From Fragilaria crotonensis (Eukaryota; Bacillariophyta; Fragilariophyceae; Fragilariales; Fragilariaceae), in assembly GCA_022925895.1 (NCBI GenBank), contig JAKSYS010000006.1, forward strand, positions 186,001 to 250,000: a stretch of DNA of 64,000 nt, read 5' to 3'. The position numbers and the translations under genes are program-made. This document shows positions 1 to 10,700 of this stretch, piece by piece; positions within the stretch are counted from its first letter, which is position 1, and each line of letters begins with the position of its first letter. The notes under the pieces were generated by a model. It saw nothing but the letters and a program-made list of their open reading frames with translations, was not told where the DNA came from and ran no database searches.

Positions 1-744
1 GTTCTTTCGCTCCGCATTCTGTTCACTGCTGTCGGCGCTAGCGTCTTCTGAATTGTTCTGCGTCTGCTCTTTTGTTGATTCCTGGGAATTGCGCCTTAGT
101 GGCCAAATGTTCTTTCGTTGATCGGTGGAGCCTTGGTCCCGAAATCCTTCACTGTCGTCTGCCGTATCGGCAGATCGAGTTTCTTTCCGTTCTTTCATTG
201 ATTCCATCCTCAGTTGCCGCTTCTCTTGTCGAGCATTCCTTCCACTTGCATGCTCCAACGACCCTTTTTCCAGAAAGCCTTCACTCTCGATGACTGTTCC
301 AAACTCCGAAAAGTTGGAACCATTGGCAGTAGATTTACTTTTCTGATGTAACATGATCATTTTCTGTTGAAGAGAACGCAAAGCTTCCCGAAATGACGTG
401 ATTGCGCGGTCAAGCTCTGACAAATAATCGTCATCGATAATGTTCCTGGGGTATTCCTGAATAAACAGCACTTCATCATTACCGCCCCATTCCAGTTTTC
501 CAACGCCTCCATTTTTCCTCTTTGACCAGGCCTTGAGGAAGGCCCGAATTTCAACATCCGGGACACCATCTGGAAACGTAAAGACAGTAGAGCAAAGCTT
601 CAGACCCTTTCTCTTGTGGTAATCAACATAGACAAAAAAGTTTCCAAGCGAGAGGGTAAACGACCGAGGAGGGTCGAAGGTCAGGGATAGTGGTTCTGGC
701 AACTTCCAGAGCTGTTTCTGAAGCTGTTGTTGGTGTTCATTCAT
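1..744 (-). CDS. Hypothetical protein, N-terminal 248 residues, runs off the left edge
   Basis: An uninterrupted reading frame runs from an ATG at 744-742 to the first base of the window with no stop, so the gene continues outside. The protein begins MNEHQQQLQKQLWKLPEPLS. Residues of about 15-115 alternate strands and helices (FTLSLGNFFVYVDY, then LKLCSTVFTFPDGVPD, GKLEWGGNDEVLFIQEYP, DDDYLSELDRAITSFREAL). Residues 120-248 are hydrophilic, rich in Ser, Glu, Lys and Arg, and look disordered or coiled-coil. The order of strands and helices faintly recalls the CesT/YbjN-type chaperone fold, but that is only an impression. No family is recognised. The frame was read directly from the minus strand; continuous coding over 744 bases with sensible composition supports a real gene. 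Confidence 0.7.
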   Translation of the reverse strand, partial: MNEHQQQLQKQLWKLPEPLSLTFDPPRSFTLSLGNFFVYVDYHKRKGLKLCSTVFTFPDGVPDVEIRAFLKAWSKRKNGGVGKLEWGGNDEVLFIQEYPRNIIDDDYLSELDRAITSFREALRSLQQKMIMLHQKSKSTANGSNFSEFGTVIESEGFLEKGSLEHASGRNARQEKRQLRMESMKERKETRSADTADDSEGFRDQGSTDQRKNIWPLRRNSQESTKEQTQNNSEDASADSSEQNAERKN

Positions 745-1610
745 TGTTGATTTTGTCGTTTGTATGGATCGTCAAAGCTCTTGTCAGACGCTCAAAGGAG
801 CCATCAATTGTGCAATCTTTTTTCCCTTTGGGCAGTTTGGGAGTTTAGGTTGTCGAACCGTTCGTGCTTGCCCAAGATGTAATCCGCACACGGGAGTATG
901 AAAGAACTTGCGCCGAGCGATGCATTTCTGTTTGGTAGCAGTCCACACATGCCGTGAGAGTCGTACATACAGAAAAAACGAGCACAACGCTGATACAGTA
1001 CCATAGGGTATAGGGTACTTGGCGCTATGTATCATACGGATAGCTACCGGTAGCGGACACGAGTTCCGCATACTTCATGTGGTCATCATAAATTTGTGAC
1101 TATAGTATGTGCGATTCAGAACCATCCACTGGCCTTGACACCTTTCGTTTCAGGCTTATGCAGAAGCAACAGATGGTTCCAACATTTAATCTTTAAGAAA
1201 ATCGAAAAGTGTCTGTTTCTGACAGACGCAATACAATGTTCACACAAAAAAGTATTTAAGTGTCGTAGGGTGAGTGACATTAGGTGCGATTTGAAACATT
1301 TATGGCCATCTGCGGGACTTGCACATAATTCTCCGATACTCCGATTGCACGAGTACAACGCAACCTACAATCATACTACAGTTTCTCACATAGGACATCA
1401 TACTGGACTACTACCTTTCTACGTAATACCGGAACAATGATGTGTAAGACTTTTTCATAGCGTCGACGAAGACGCGACACGCGGAGCCACCAAAACGTGA
1501 CGATCAAGCTTGCAGAAGAATGCGACACAGGAACTCCCGTACCCGAACCTAAGAAAATCGAACTTTTCAATTTTTCCTGTCAAGCACGACAACATTCATC
1601 AGACAAACTA
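745..1610. other. 5' flank of the left-edge gene, no gene seen
   Basis: This is the upstream region of the minus-strand gene ending at 744. Several short open frames occur on both strands, but none has protein-like composition. It ends at the CTA that precedes the pogo-like transposon. Confidence 0.5.
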
Positions 1611-1634
1611 CACCGACTACAGTAATTAGTCTGG
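1611..1634 (+). repeat. Left terminal inverted repeat of the pogo-like element
   Basis: 24 bases, starting CACCGACTAC and ending TTAGTCTGG, preceded by TA at 1609-1610. The reverse complement at 5388-5411 is identical. Confidence 0.9.
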
Positions 1635-3359
1635 TCCAGACTATTTTCGAACATGGCTTTTTTCGACCACCCACATATATTACTGTGGACCAGACTATTT
1701 TGGAATCCAGACTATTAGGGTGCTTCGGAATTAAAAGTGGACCAGACTAATAATAAATATTCCAAAATAGTATGGATTTATTCTGAAGCTTCGGAATCAA
1801 CCTGGACCAGAGTAATTCACCAACTCCACAGGAAAGATGAATTCCTATTAACAAGCACACCAGACGACAAGTACAAGTTACAAGTTACAAGTACTCCGAG
1901 TACTTTGTAGACCAGACTACAAGTAGACGTATACAAGTTACAAGTACTCCGAGTACTGGATCACTTCGTACTCAGGACTCTGGACTACGAACTCGTACTC
2001 GAGTATCATTGCATGTTGTATCCACCATCCAACGCAAGCATTCGGGCATCGTGCTGGAGGTGTGAACTCCGAGCATTGCTCATGGTGTACGAGTACGAGT
2101 CTACTCAGACATATCTTGCATGGTTGCATGGCCGCGTGACAGGGCTGGCATCGCACTATACATTGAGCTGATGGGTTCCAGATACCAGGATCACGATCGT
2201 GCAATTTGTATGATGTACTACTATGATCTTGCGAGTACAACAATTGTGCAATCGAAATCGTTGTCAGTTGCTTACCAACTGCCGCCACACCCACAACATC
2301 CGTGTTGTGCCATCCATCTCAAACAAAAGCAACATACAGTGGATATTTCTACAATTTTGACTGCAGCCAAATAGTTGAGTAAGCATCTACCCTGTCGATT
2401 ATTTTTCCTTGAACTGCCCGTGTCATGCATGCTGTTCACACCGCATTGACCTCGTCCATCTCTCTAACAACGAACTCCTAAAATTTAAACCAGATGTGAT
2501 TTAAGATGAGGATGATGTTGATGACACGGATTACGAATCTGGACCGATGACAGAAAGAAGTATACATCACTGTCATAATTGGAGATTGACACCGGCCATA
2601 AGCTTCTTGTCAATATTGCAGCAGCAACACCAACCTGGAGTAGTGACCCTCTTCTTCACACGATACTTTGTTGCTTCTATTACTGTTGGTCTCATCAAGG
2701 GAAATGGCGCAGAGGAGTCTCTTATTTGAACAACATGACCATTGAAGCGATGAATTGGACAATACTGGAAACAAAAACCGTCCAAGGCAAGAAGACAGTA
2801 AACGATCTTCATGTTGCGGGGTACCTTTTGCAGCAATCAAATCATGTTGATACAGCAGTGGGGTAGCTAAATACCAACGCAATCTTATCTCGCAGAGATA
2901 TTGCAGTGTAGCAGCACCTGCCGCCACTGTGGGCCATTCATATGATATCCGTGCGACAGCATCGCCCTGAATTCTGAACTCGCACGACTATGGAAACAAG
3001 AACAAAAGTGTATAGTACAGTAAGTAGATGCAAATCTGAAGCCTAATGTGACGGTTGGACACGTTGCATAGCAAACGAGGTCATGAACAAAATCTCAGTC
3101 AACAACTACTAGGCCTCGAAAAATGCAGCTCAATCTGTCGCAATGGATGTACTTCCCTAACAATGCTGCAGTAAGATTTTTGACAGGTGTTGCAATGGGG
3201 TAATGGGTGTGCTTCTTGGTGTGCATTAATTTGGCTCCTAATACGTTTAGGTACATGTACTGGCTGTGTCCAACTGCATTCTCATCATTGTTCGTAGACC
3301 TGCCTTCTCATAAATGACGTCAATTCTACTCGTTGATGATGCCGAGTGTGAGAACTTAC

Positions 3360-5048
3360 TTAACCAGGTGGGGGGACTGCTTCCCCTTCAAAGTGATTGG
3401 GGTGTCTAGCTACGATAGCTTGCAATTGCGGGGACAGCTGCTGGATTCGCCATTGGCCGGTAACATCAAGAGCGAGCCCACATCGAATCATTGCCTTCCT
3501 TGAATAGGTAAGACCATTTGCATCACGCTGCATATTGACATCCCGGACAGAATCAGCAGCAAGCTGTAGGAAAAACCTCTTTCCCGGGTTCTGCAGCTTA
3601 CCTGACCATGCACCATCCCTTCGAACACCGTTCGACCACATGTTCTCGCGAATCATTTCCATCTTTTTGAGGTCCCACCTTTTATTCCAGGCATCCTTTA
3701 TCTTTGATATCACAAACGAGTCTGCTGGCTGAACTTTATCAGTTGCACATGGAGGAAAGTACTTGATGTGTGTATTCGTAGCTTCCAAGGCAGCTATTAA
3801 TGCATCAGAATGATTGTGCCCACCGCAGTTGTCGAGGTACATCAGTTTTTGTCGCCCATATTGGTCGCCTTGGTATGCTCGAGGTTCCATGAACCATTGT
3901 GGAAAGAGGGTTTTATCGTTCCATCCCTTGGGCCCTGAGCGGTAACATACCCCTGGAACAGTGTCTGCGACAGTGGCAATTGGGTAGCTGCGACTTTTGT
4001 TGGTGAATATCATCATGGGGGCCTGTATGTATGATGTGGCACCTCCAGTGAGACGAACCATCATCGTCATGCCTTCGCCTCCAGATACAACGTCTGCATA
4101 CTTTACATCATTGTCACCTCGAACACCCAAGGTCCTCCCATTGTCCACGTTGACGACAAAGTGAGTTTCATCCATATTCTCAATTAGGTTCTCATCCAAT
4201 TCTCCAGATGAAAAACCGCGATGCAATTCACCCATGTGAAACGCAATGGTCTTCTGTATGTACAGTTCCTTCTCAGGGCTGCACATCAGCTTTCCAGTCT
4301 GGGAACGAACAACAACATTGTGATTAGACATAAAACATTGCACCCATCGTGATGTAATCTTGTCGTGAATCAACTTGTTATCAAAGGGATCTCTGTAATT
4401 TGAATTGAATGCCCCTTCTTCCTTTTTAATTATGTCACGTGCAAGAGTTCCCAAGAGTGCTGTAGAAAACTTGAGTCCAGTCTTTCGGAGACGGAGGAAT
4501 TCGTCCATCAGCTCGGCATAAACATGGACTACCCATGCACTTGCTTTGCGGCCTCGACCTGCTGAAGCCTTCAAGTTCACCCGGGTCACCTTGGAGATCT
4601 GATTCCTTTGCACTGATGCTGGCGGTAAGATATTGTTATTGTAGTACTTGTGTCGATCTTTCCACCAACTTGATGCCTTCTGATGGTTGGCTTTATAGCT
4701 GCCTCTGAAATACTCAGGAAAGTTGGCCACTGCTTTCGAAAGCAGTTCCTTCTTTCCATTTGCATCAAATTCATTCATCATCCACCGTATGGTCTCTCTG
4801 CGACTTCCGATGGAAACCACCTGCTGTAGGCTCCTTTTTCGATTAGGTATCCCATTCTCCTCTACTCCTGTATTCTCATCTTGTTCGATATCTTGTGTAT
4901 CAGATTCCTCCTCACGTGCCCGGATTTCATCTGCCATTTCCTGTGCCACTATACCAATGATGTCCTCATCGTCATCATCCTCAGCAGCAGGCCCAATGTT
5001 GGCACGAGCAAAGGCTGCTACAATTGGAGATGCAGAGAAGCGGGACAT
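3360..5048 (-). CDS. pogo-like DDE transposase, 562 aa
   Basis: Full-length frame from ATG at 5048 to a stop at 3360. Residues 1-75 are acidic and low in complexity (AAEDDDDEDI). About 80-250 is the DNA-binding half with helical, basic segments. About 285-450 is the DDE_1-type catalytic core: NMDETHF holds the first Asp (D293), YLDNCGGHN the second (D406), and KVQPADSFV the third (D443), giving 36 residues between the last two. This spacing and the QPxD context fit pogo/Tigger/jerky transposases. No frameshift or internal stop is seen, which is unusual next to the broken transposases elsewhere in the window. Similar genes also occur in oomycetes, so horizontal spread is possible but cannot be judged here. 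Confidence 0.85.
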   Translation of the reverse strand: MSRFSASPIVAAFARANIGPAAEDDDDEDIIGIVAQEMADEIRAREEESDTQDIEQDENTGVEENGIPNRKRSLQQVVSIGSRRETIRWMMNEFDANGKKELLSKAVANFPEYFRGSYKANHQKASSWWKDRHKYYNNNILPPASVQRNQISKVTRVNLKASAGRGRKASAWVVHVYAELMDEFLRLRKTGLKFSTALLGTLARDIIKKEEGAFNSNYRDPFDNKLIHDKITSRWVQCFMSNHNVVVRSQTGKLMCSPEKELYIQKTIAFHMGELHRGFSSGELDENLIENMDETHFVVNVDNGRTLGVRGDNDVKYADVVSGGEGMTMMVRLTGGATSYIQAPMMIFTNKSRSYPIATVADTVPGVCYRSGPKGWNDKTLFPQWFMEPRAYQGDQYGRQKLMYLDNCGGHNHSDALIAALEATNTHIKYFPPCATDKVQPADSFVISKIKDAWNKRWDLKKMEMIRENMWSNGVRRDGAWSGKLQNPGKRFFLQLAADSVRDVNMQRDANGLTYSRKAMIRCGLALDVTGQWRIQQLSPQLQAIVARHPNHFEGEAVPPPG

Positions 5049-5387
5049 TTGTTCTTGCTCTTGGTTTTAAATTACTATGAAAAGTGATTTCCAATGCGAC
5101 GAAGCAAAAACAATAGTCGTCGACTGCCTATGAATCAGCATTGGCATTGGTGTGAACGTACACATATTGATTCAACAATTGTAGAAGCAACTTGTACCTA
5201 GTACACGTACTAGTACGTACGCATGAGTACTTCGCACTGAACACCACACCATCACACAGACACACAATGCACGTGGGAACCTATCTCAAGTATACAGCCA
5301 GCACACAAACAACAATCCCGACGAGAATTACTCCTAACATATATTAGTATGGACCAGACTATTTAGTAATCCAGACTATTTAAATAT

Positions 5388-5411
5388 CCAGACTAATTAC
5401 TGTAGTCGGTG
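5388..5411 (-). repeat. Right terminal inverted repeat of the pogo-like element
   Basis: Perfect inverted copy of 1611-1634, followed by TA at 5412-5413. Confidence 0.9.
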
Positions 5412-5429
5412 TAGTGGGTTCCTCACAAC

Positions 5430-5569
5430 TGAGAAAAGGTGGACGGTATACGATGTACAGTACACACCGTACAAGTAACGCTCGTTCATGTACATGTAGT
5501 AATTGCGCACAACTTTAGTTTTACGTTTGTTACGTCTGACCAACTTCGTTGCTTGCCGTACTTTACTCA
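5430..5569 (+). repeat. Left LTR of the young copia element
   Basis: 140 bases, TGAGAAAAGGTGGACGG to ACTTTACTCA, the same as 11863-12002 at every position compared by eye. Very short for an LTR. Confidence 0.92.
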
Positions 5570-5590
5570 GTTGATCAGACCCAAGGACCT
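5570..5590 (+). other. Candidate primer-binding site of the young copia element
   Basis: GTTGATCAGACCCAAGG follows the LTR directly. The core ATCAGACCCAA is shared with the second copia element at the same place (41184-41197). It lacks a TGG complementary to a tRNA 3' CCA, so priming from an internal (half-tRNA) site, known for copia, is more likely. Confidence 0.5.
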
Positions 5591-6071
5591 CTAATGGACA
5601 CGCCACATCCATACTTGGCCACGATGGAGAGCTGAGAATGGAACAGGAGTAACGACGGTCCTCGGTAGCCGTCACCATGCCGGATTCATGAGTCATGACC
5701 ATGATGAAATCGTTGCGGGCCTGGGCATGCGTTGAACTGCCTCGCTCCAGTGCACCTTAAATGTAGATGGTACATCTGGCCTGGAGTGTATATCCAACGA
5801 AACGGAAATAGTATCCGGGATATACCGCATGACGTGAAAGGGTACGAAGGACGCTTCATATCCCACCCGAACCATCCGGGTAAAACGCACATCGACATTT
5901 TGGTCTACCAAATGTACGAGATATATGAATTCAGCGTGCTCATATATTACAAATTAGATACAACGGACGTTCAGTCAGTTGGACATTTTACTAGAACACT
6001 CGAAACCAAAACCTCTGCATAATCTTGCACCAGATTAGCGCTCGCACCGGTTTTCTAGTTTACTCGACACG

Positions 6072-7580
6072 ATGGAACCCGCCGCCATACGTACCGCCCT
6101 TGTCCGTATCGGATTCTTGGATGCTGCTGCACAGGCAATTGTTGAAGAACAGGGCATCGATTCTCTCGATGAGATCAGGCTCCTGACTGATGCTGAGATT
6201 TCCAATCTTGGCCAGTTGCTTCGTCGCCCCGGCGGGACTGTTCCCGGTGCTGATGGGCCTGCGATCCCCAACCCCGGCATCCAAGTTAACGCAAGAGCTG
6301 AGACTAACATGAAGCTCCTCGCGTTTTATCTACGCCACAAGGTCCGTACGAGCCGTACGATTGCCCCGGCGGCGGTGACTCTCGACAATATTCGCAGCAT
6401 ACGCGAATTGCGTGACTTCGAAGCCACATACAAACCCTCAGAAGACATTCCCTCTATTAACGCGAAAGACTGGCCGAAGACAATGGAATCCATTCTCGAA
6501 TACTTGCGCTCGTATCTCGGCGACAAGAAAATTCCATTGGCTTATGTGGTCCGTAAGGATGAGAACGTCCCTGATGAAGACCCCGACGGTGGTTACGCCA
6601 CTGTACAAGACGAGATGATCGCTAGGGCACCACACTTTACGATGGTTGGTGCCGTACGCACTCTCGACCCAACATTCCTCGTGAACCGTGAGAAGGTATG
6701 GGAGATCATAGCCCGTATCACTCGTGAGCACAGTTGTTGGACGTACGTTAAACCCGCGCAACGTACTAGGGATGGCCGCATGGCCTACCTAGCCTTGTAC
6801 ACTCATTTCCTTGGACCTAACAACGTGGACAATATGGCCACGCAGGCCGAAGACAAACTCAAATCCACTGTCTACAATGGAGAACAGAGGCGATGGGATT
6901 TCGAAAAATATGTTAATGTGCATAAACAACAGCACTCCATAATGGAGGGTCTTGTTGAGCACGGGTACACCGGAATCGACCCACGTTCGAAAGTCAGGTA
7001 CCTTCTGGATGGTATCAAGACCGACAAGTTCGATTCGGTCAAAACGCGTATCATGTCCGATGCTACCCTGCGAAATGACTTTGACGCTTGTGTCACGCTT
7101 TACCAGGATTTTATAAAGCAGACCACCTCAAAGTCTAGAGGCAACCCAAATGTCAATATCTCGGAAATTAAGGTTCAACACGGCGGCAAACGCAAGCGCA
7201 GTGACGAAGCGGAAGACCGCTACTACACCAAATCTGAGTATGACGCTTTGTCTCCGGCCCAAAAGAAAGATTTAGCCGCGAAGCGCCTGAAACGCGGACA
7301 CAAACCCGGGGCCAAGGATAGCAAGACAAAGAAGGACAAGAATGCGAAAGACAAGGATGACACGAAAGGAGTTATCAAGAACCTCAAGGCCGTTAACCGT
7401 ACTGTGGCTCAACTGGCTAAGCAAATGGGCAAGACTGAGATCGGCGCGGTTGACGACGCCACGACCGATGCTTCTGTGTCGTCCGATGAAACTCAACCAC
7501 GTGCGATCAAGTCTGCATCGGCCGGTACTAACCGTACCAACTCATCCTTGACTCGTCAAAGCACCAAGACATCGAAGTGA
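6072..7580 (+). CDS. copia gag-like polyprotein, 502 aa
   Basis: ATG at 6072, about 500 bases after the left LTR. The protein is largely helical, with a Lys-rich stretch in the C-terminal third (about 365-440) that could bind nucleic acid. The segment YYTKSEYDALSPAQKKDLAA matches the style of gag tails of diatom copia elements. No classical CCHC knuckle was seen. It is treated as part of a retroelement fossil. Confidence 0.75.
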   Translation: MEPAAIRTALVRIGFLDAAAQAIVEEQGIDSLDEIRLLTDAEISNLGQLLRRPGGTVPGADGPAIPNPGIQVNARAETNMKLLAFYLRHKVRTSRTIAPAAVTLDNIRSIRELRDFEATYKPSEDIPSINAKDWPKTMESILEYLRSYLGDKKIPLAYVVRKDENVPDEDPDGGYATVQDEMIARAPHFTMVGAVRTLDPTFLVNREKVWEIIARITREHSCWTYVKPAQRTRDGRMAYLALYTHFLGPNNVDNMATQAEDKLKSTVYNGEQRRWDFEKYVNVHKQQHSIMEGLVEHGYTGIDPRSKVRYLLDGIKTDKFDSVKTRIMSDATLRNDFDACVTLYQDFIKQTTSKSRGNPNVNISEIKVQHGGKRKRSDEAEDRYYTKSEYDALSPAQKKDLAAKRLKRGHKPGAKDSKTKKDKNAKDKDDTKGVIKNLKAVNRTVAQLAKQMGKTEIGAVDDATTDASVSSDETQPRAIKSASAGTNRTNSSLTRQSTKTSK

Positions 7581-7704
7581 CATAGTCGTGCCCTTTCGGT
7601 TTTTCGGTTGCTCAGCTCTGTCGATGTGTCGGTTACTGAATCGCGTACCGATCTCGACTCCCATGCGGACCAATGTGCGATTGGTCGTAACGCTTTATTA
7701 GCTA

Positions 7705-10700
7705 GTGCATGATTATGAGAGACCAATTGATGTATCTGGCTATAACCCTACAGGACCAGTTGCTACAAACTTGCGCACGGTCTCTGCTGCACTCGCATAT
7801 GACGACCCTTTGATGGGACGAACGGTCATTCTTATTGTCAATCAGGCTATTTACATACCTGAAATGCCACATAACTTACTTTCGACGATGCAAGTTCGAC
7901 TTAATGACGTCAAGATTAACGACATACCACGTTTCTTGACTGAACACCCCGACGAACTCACACACTCGATTGTAATCCCGATGGATGCTTCCGACTCCCC
8001 GCCGTATGTTATTCCATTAACACTCAAAGGCGTTGCGTCTTCGTTCCCTACCCGTAAGCCGACGCTCGACGAGTACGAGCAACTACCACACCTCGTTCTG
8101 ACCAGTGATTCGCCCGACTACGACCCTCATGACCCTACCTTTGCTGAACATGAAGACATGCTCGCCAAATGCATATCGGATTCAGGGGACCGGACTTGGG
8201 CTGCTCCGAACGTCAATCGCATCTGCGTGGTATCCAATAGGCATTTGGCCCCCGCGCTCATCGGAGTGGATAGGATCCAACTGTCCCTTCAAGCAATATC
8301 AGCCACTTTAGACGACGCCACCCTGCCGAACGCAATTGGTACTGGGATCATGACAGTTCGGACATCGGCGCCTGGGAAACAATTTGATGCGGTGCATTTA
8401 TCGAGAAATTTGGGGATTGATATTCATGCTGCACGCCGCACAGTCCAAGCGACGACTCAGCGTGGAATCCGTACGCTCCTTCACCCAACCCTCTCGAGGA
8501 GATTTCGGACTAATGACAGGCAACTACGTTATCGACGGTTGCCAATCGACTGTTTTACCGACACGCTGATATCAAATACAGCGTCGGCGAGAAACAACAA
8601 ATACGCACAGATATTCGCAACGGCGGATGGCTGGTGTCGCGCCTACCCGATGCGAAAGAAGAGTGAGGCACACGAGGGCTTGTCTCTGCTGTTCCAACGG
8701 GAAGGCGTTCCGAACACTCTTATCATGGACGGTGCCAAGGAACAACTCCTCGGACAATTCAGGAAGAAATGCCGAGAGGCTGGAGCTAGGATCAAACAGA
8801 CCGAACCTCACACACCCTGGTCAAACGCCGCTGAATCCGCCATACGTGAACTCAAGCGTGGCGTGGGACGCCAGATGGTTCGATCGAAAGCACCCAAGCG
8901 ACTATGGGATCATTGCCTTGAAAGAGAGGCTTACGTCCGTTCCCTGACCGCCCACGATCAGTATAGATTAGAAGGGCAGGTACCGGAAACCATAGTCCGC
9001 GGTGAGACTGCCGATATCTCTGCTTTAGCCTTATTTGGTTGGTTTGAATGGGTGATGTTCAGAGACACGTCGACAACGTACCCCGACGATAAAATGGTTC
9101 TGGGGCGCGACCTTGGTCCGGCGATTGACATCGGACCGGCCATGACTCGGAAGGTGATAAAGGCAAATGGTCAAGTTGTGTACCGTTCGACTGTCAGATC
9201 GTTAACGCCTGACGAGATCGCAGACGAGACGCACAAGGCCGAACGCTCGAAGTTCATCCTATCGCTTGAAAAGGTGTTGGGTGATTCATTCAAATTTGAG
9301 GACTTTGCATCGGATCCCGAATTGGAAGACCTTGGGACCCCAACCTATGAGCCGTATGCTGATGGTGACACGGATGAAGGGATGCGATTCACACCTGACG
9401 CCGATGATGTGGATGAAGATACATACGACAAGTATGTCGGAGCTCAGGTCTCCCTACCGACAGGGGACACCGTTAAGACTGCACGAGTCTGCGGAAGGAA
9501 ACGCAGTTTAGATGGGACCCTTCAGGGGAAGGCGCATTCAAATCCCATTCTTGACACTCGAACATACGAGGTCGAATTCGCCGATGGCCAGAGGATCGAG
9601 GTTGCGGCCAACATCATAGCGCAAAACATGTATGCGCAATGTGACTCGGAAGGCAACCAATACCTTCTCTTGGCTGGGATAGTAGACCACAAACGAACCG
9701 ACGCTGCTGTCAATCGAACGGACATGTGGATCACCAGAGGTTCCAATCGACGCATGCGCCAGACTACTAAAGGCTGGCATCTATGCGTGGAATGGAAAGA
9801 CGGGACCACGTCATGGGAGCGATTGGCGGACCTCAAGGAATCGAATCCGATTGAGGTTGCGGAATACGCCATCGCACGTGGAATAGATGGGGAGGCTGCT
9901 TTTGCATGGTGGGTCCCGTACACAATGAAGCGGCGGGACCGTATTGTGGCTGCAGTTAACAAACGATATCATAAAAGGACTCATAAATTTGGAATCGAGG
10001 TTCCGAAGACTTATGACGACTGCGTGAGAATTGATCGGGAAAACGGGAATACGTTATGGCAGGATGCCATCCGCAAGGAGATGACAAAGGTTCGCATTGC
10101 ATTCGATGTCTTGGAAGATGGGATGGAACCGCCACCCACGTTTCAGGAGATGAAATGTCACCTCGTGTTCGACGTCAAGATGGAAGACTTCCAGCGTAAG
10201 GCACGTTTGGTGGCAGGTGGCCATATGACAAAGCCATCATCAGGTACCGTCACGTATGCTAGCGTCGTTTCACGAGAGTCTGTGAGAATCGCATTGACCA
10301 TAGCCGCGTTAAATGACTTGGAAGTCAAGACGGCGGATATCGAGAACGCTTACTTGACAGCCCCTGTCGGCGAAAAGATCTGGTGCCGACTGGGACCAGA
10401 ATTCGGACAAGACGCTGGCAAGCGTGCCATAATTGTCAGAGCTCTTTATGGACTCAAGTCGGCCGGGGCGTCTTTCAGGAACCATCTCGCCGATTGTATG
10501 CGTCATCTCGGATGGGAATCTTGTAAGGCCGACCATGATCTGTGGTTTAAACCCGAGATTCGTCCGGATGACAGATACAAGTATTATGCATATTGCTTAT
10601 TATACGTTGACGATATTCTCGTCGTTCACCACGACGGTGTAAAGGCATTGAAAGAAATAGATCATTTCTTCAAGACCAAACCTGGCTCGATACGCAACCC

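Larger units (their letters stand above)
1611..5411 (-). mobile_element. pogo-like (Tc1/mariner superfamily) DNA transposon, looks whole
   Basis: The ends are perfect 24-bp inverted repeats beginning CACCGACTACAGTAATTAGT (1611-1634 and its reverse complement at 5388-5411). TA lies on both sides (1609-1610 and 5412-5413), inside a reconstructed CTAG target. A single uninterrupted transposase frame lies at 3360-5048 on the minus strand. Copies of a CCAGACTA motif cluster just inside each end: about 1634, 1690, 1707, 1741 and 1909 on the left; 5353, 5371 and 5387 on the right. They are plausible transposase-binding sites. The left 1.7 kb is non-coding and includes GTAC-rich repeats at about 1868-2102. 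Whole frame plus perfect ends suggest recent activity. Confidence 0.88.

Noticed and set aside
1096-1440. Open frame of 114 codons (+)
   Set aside because: Composition is not protein-like, an overlapping frame exists on the other strand, and it lies in the upstream region of the left-edge gene.
5732-6022. Open frame of 96 codons in the copia leader
   Set aside because: No similarity to gag, and its reverse strand is open too. Most likely untranslated leader.
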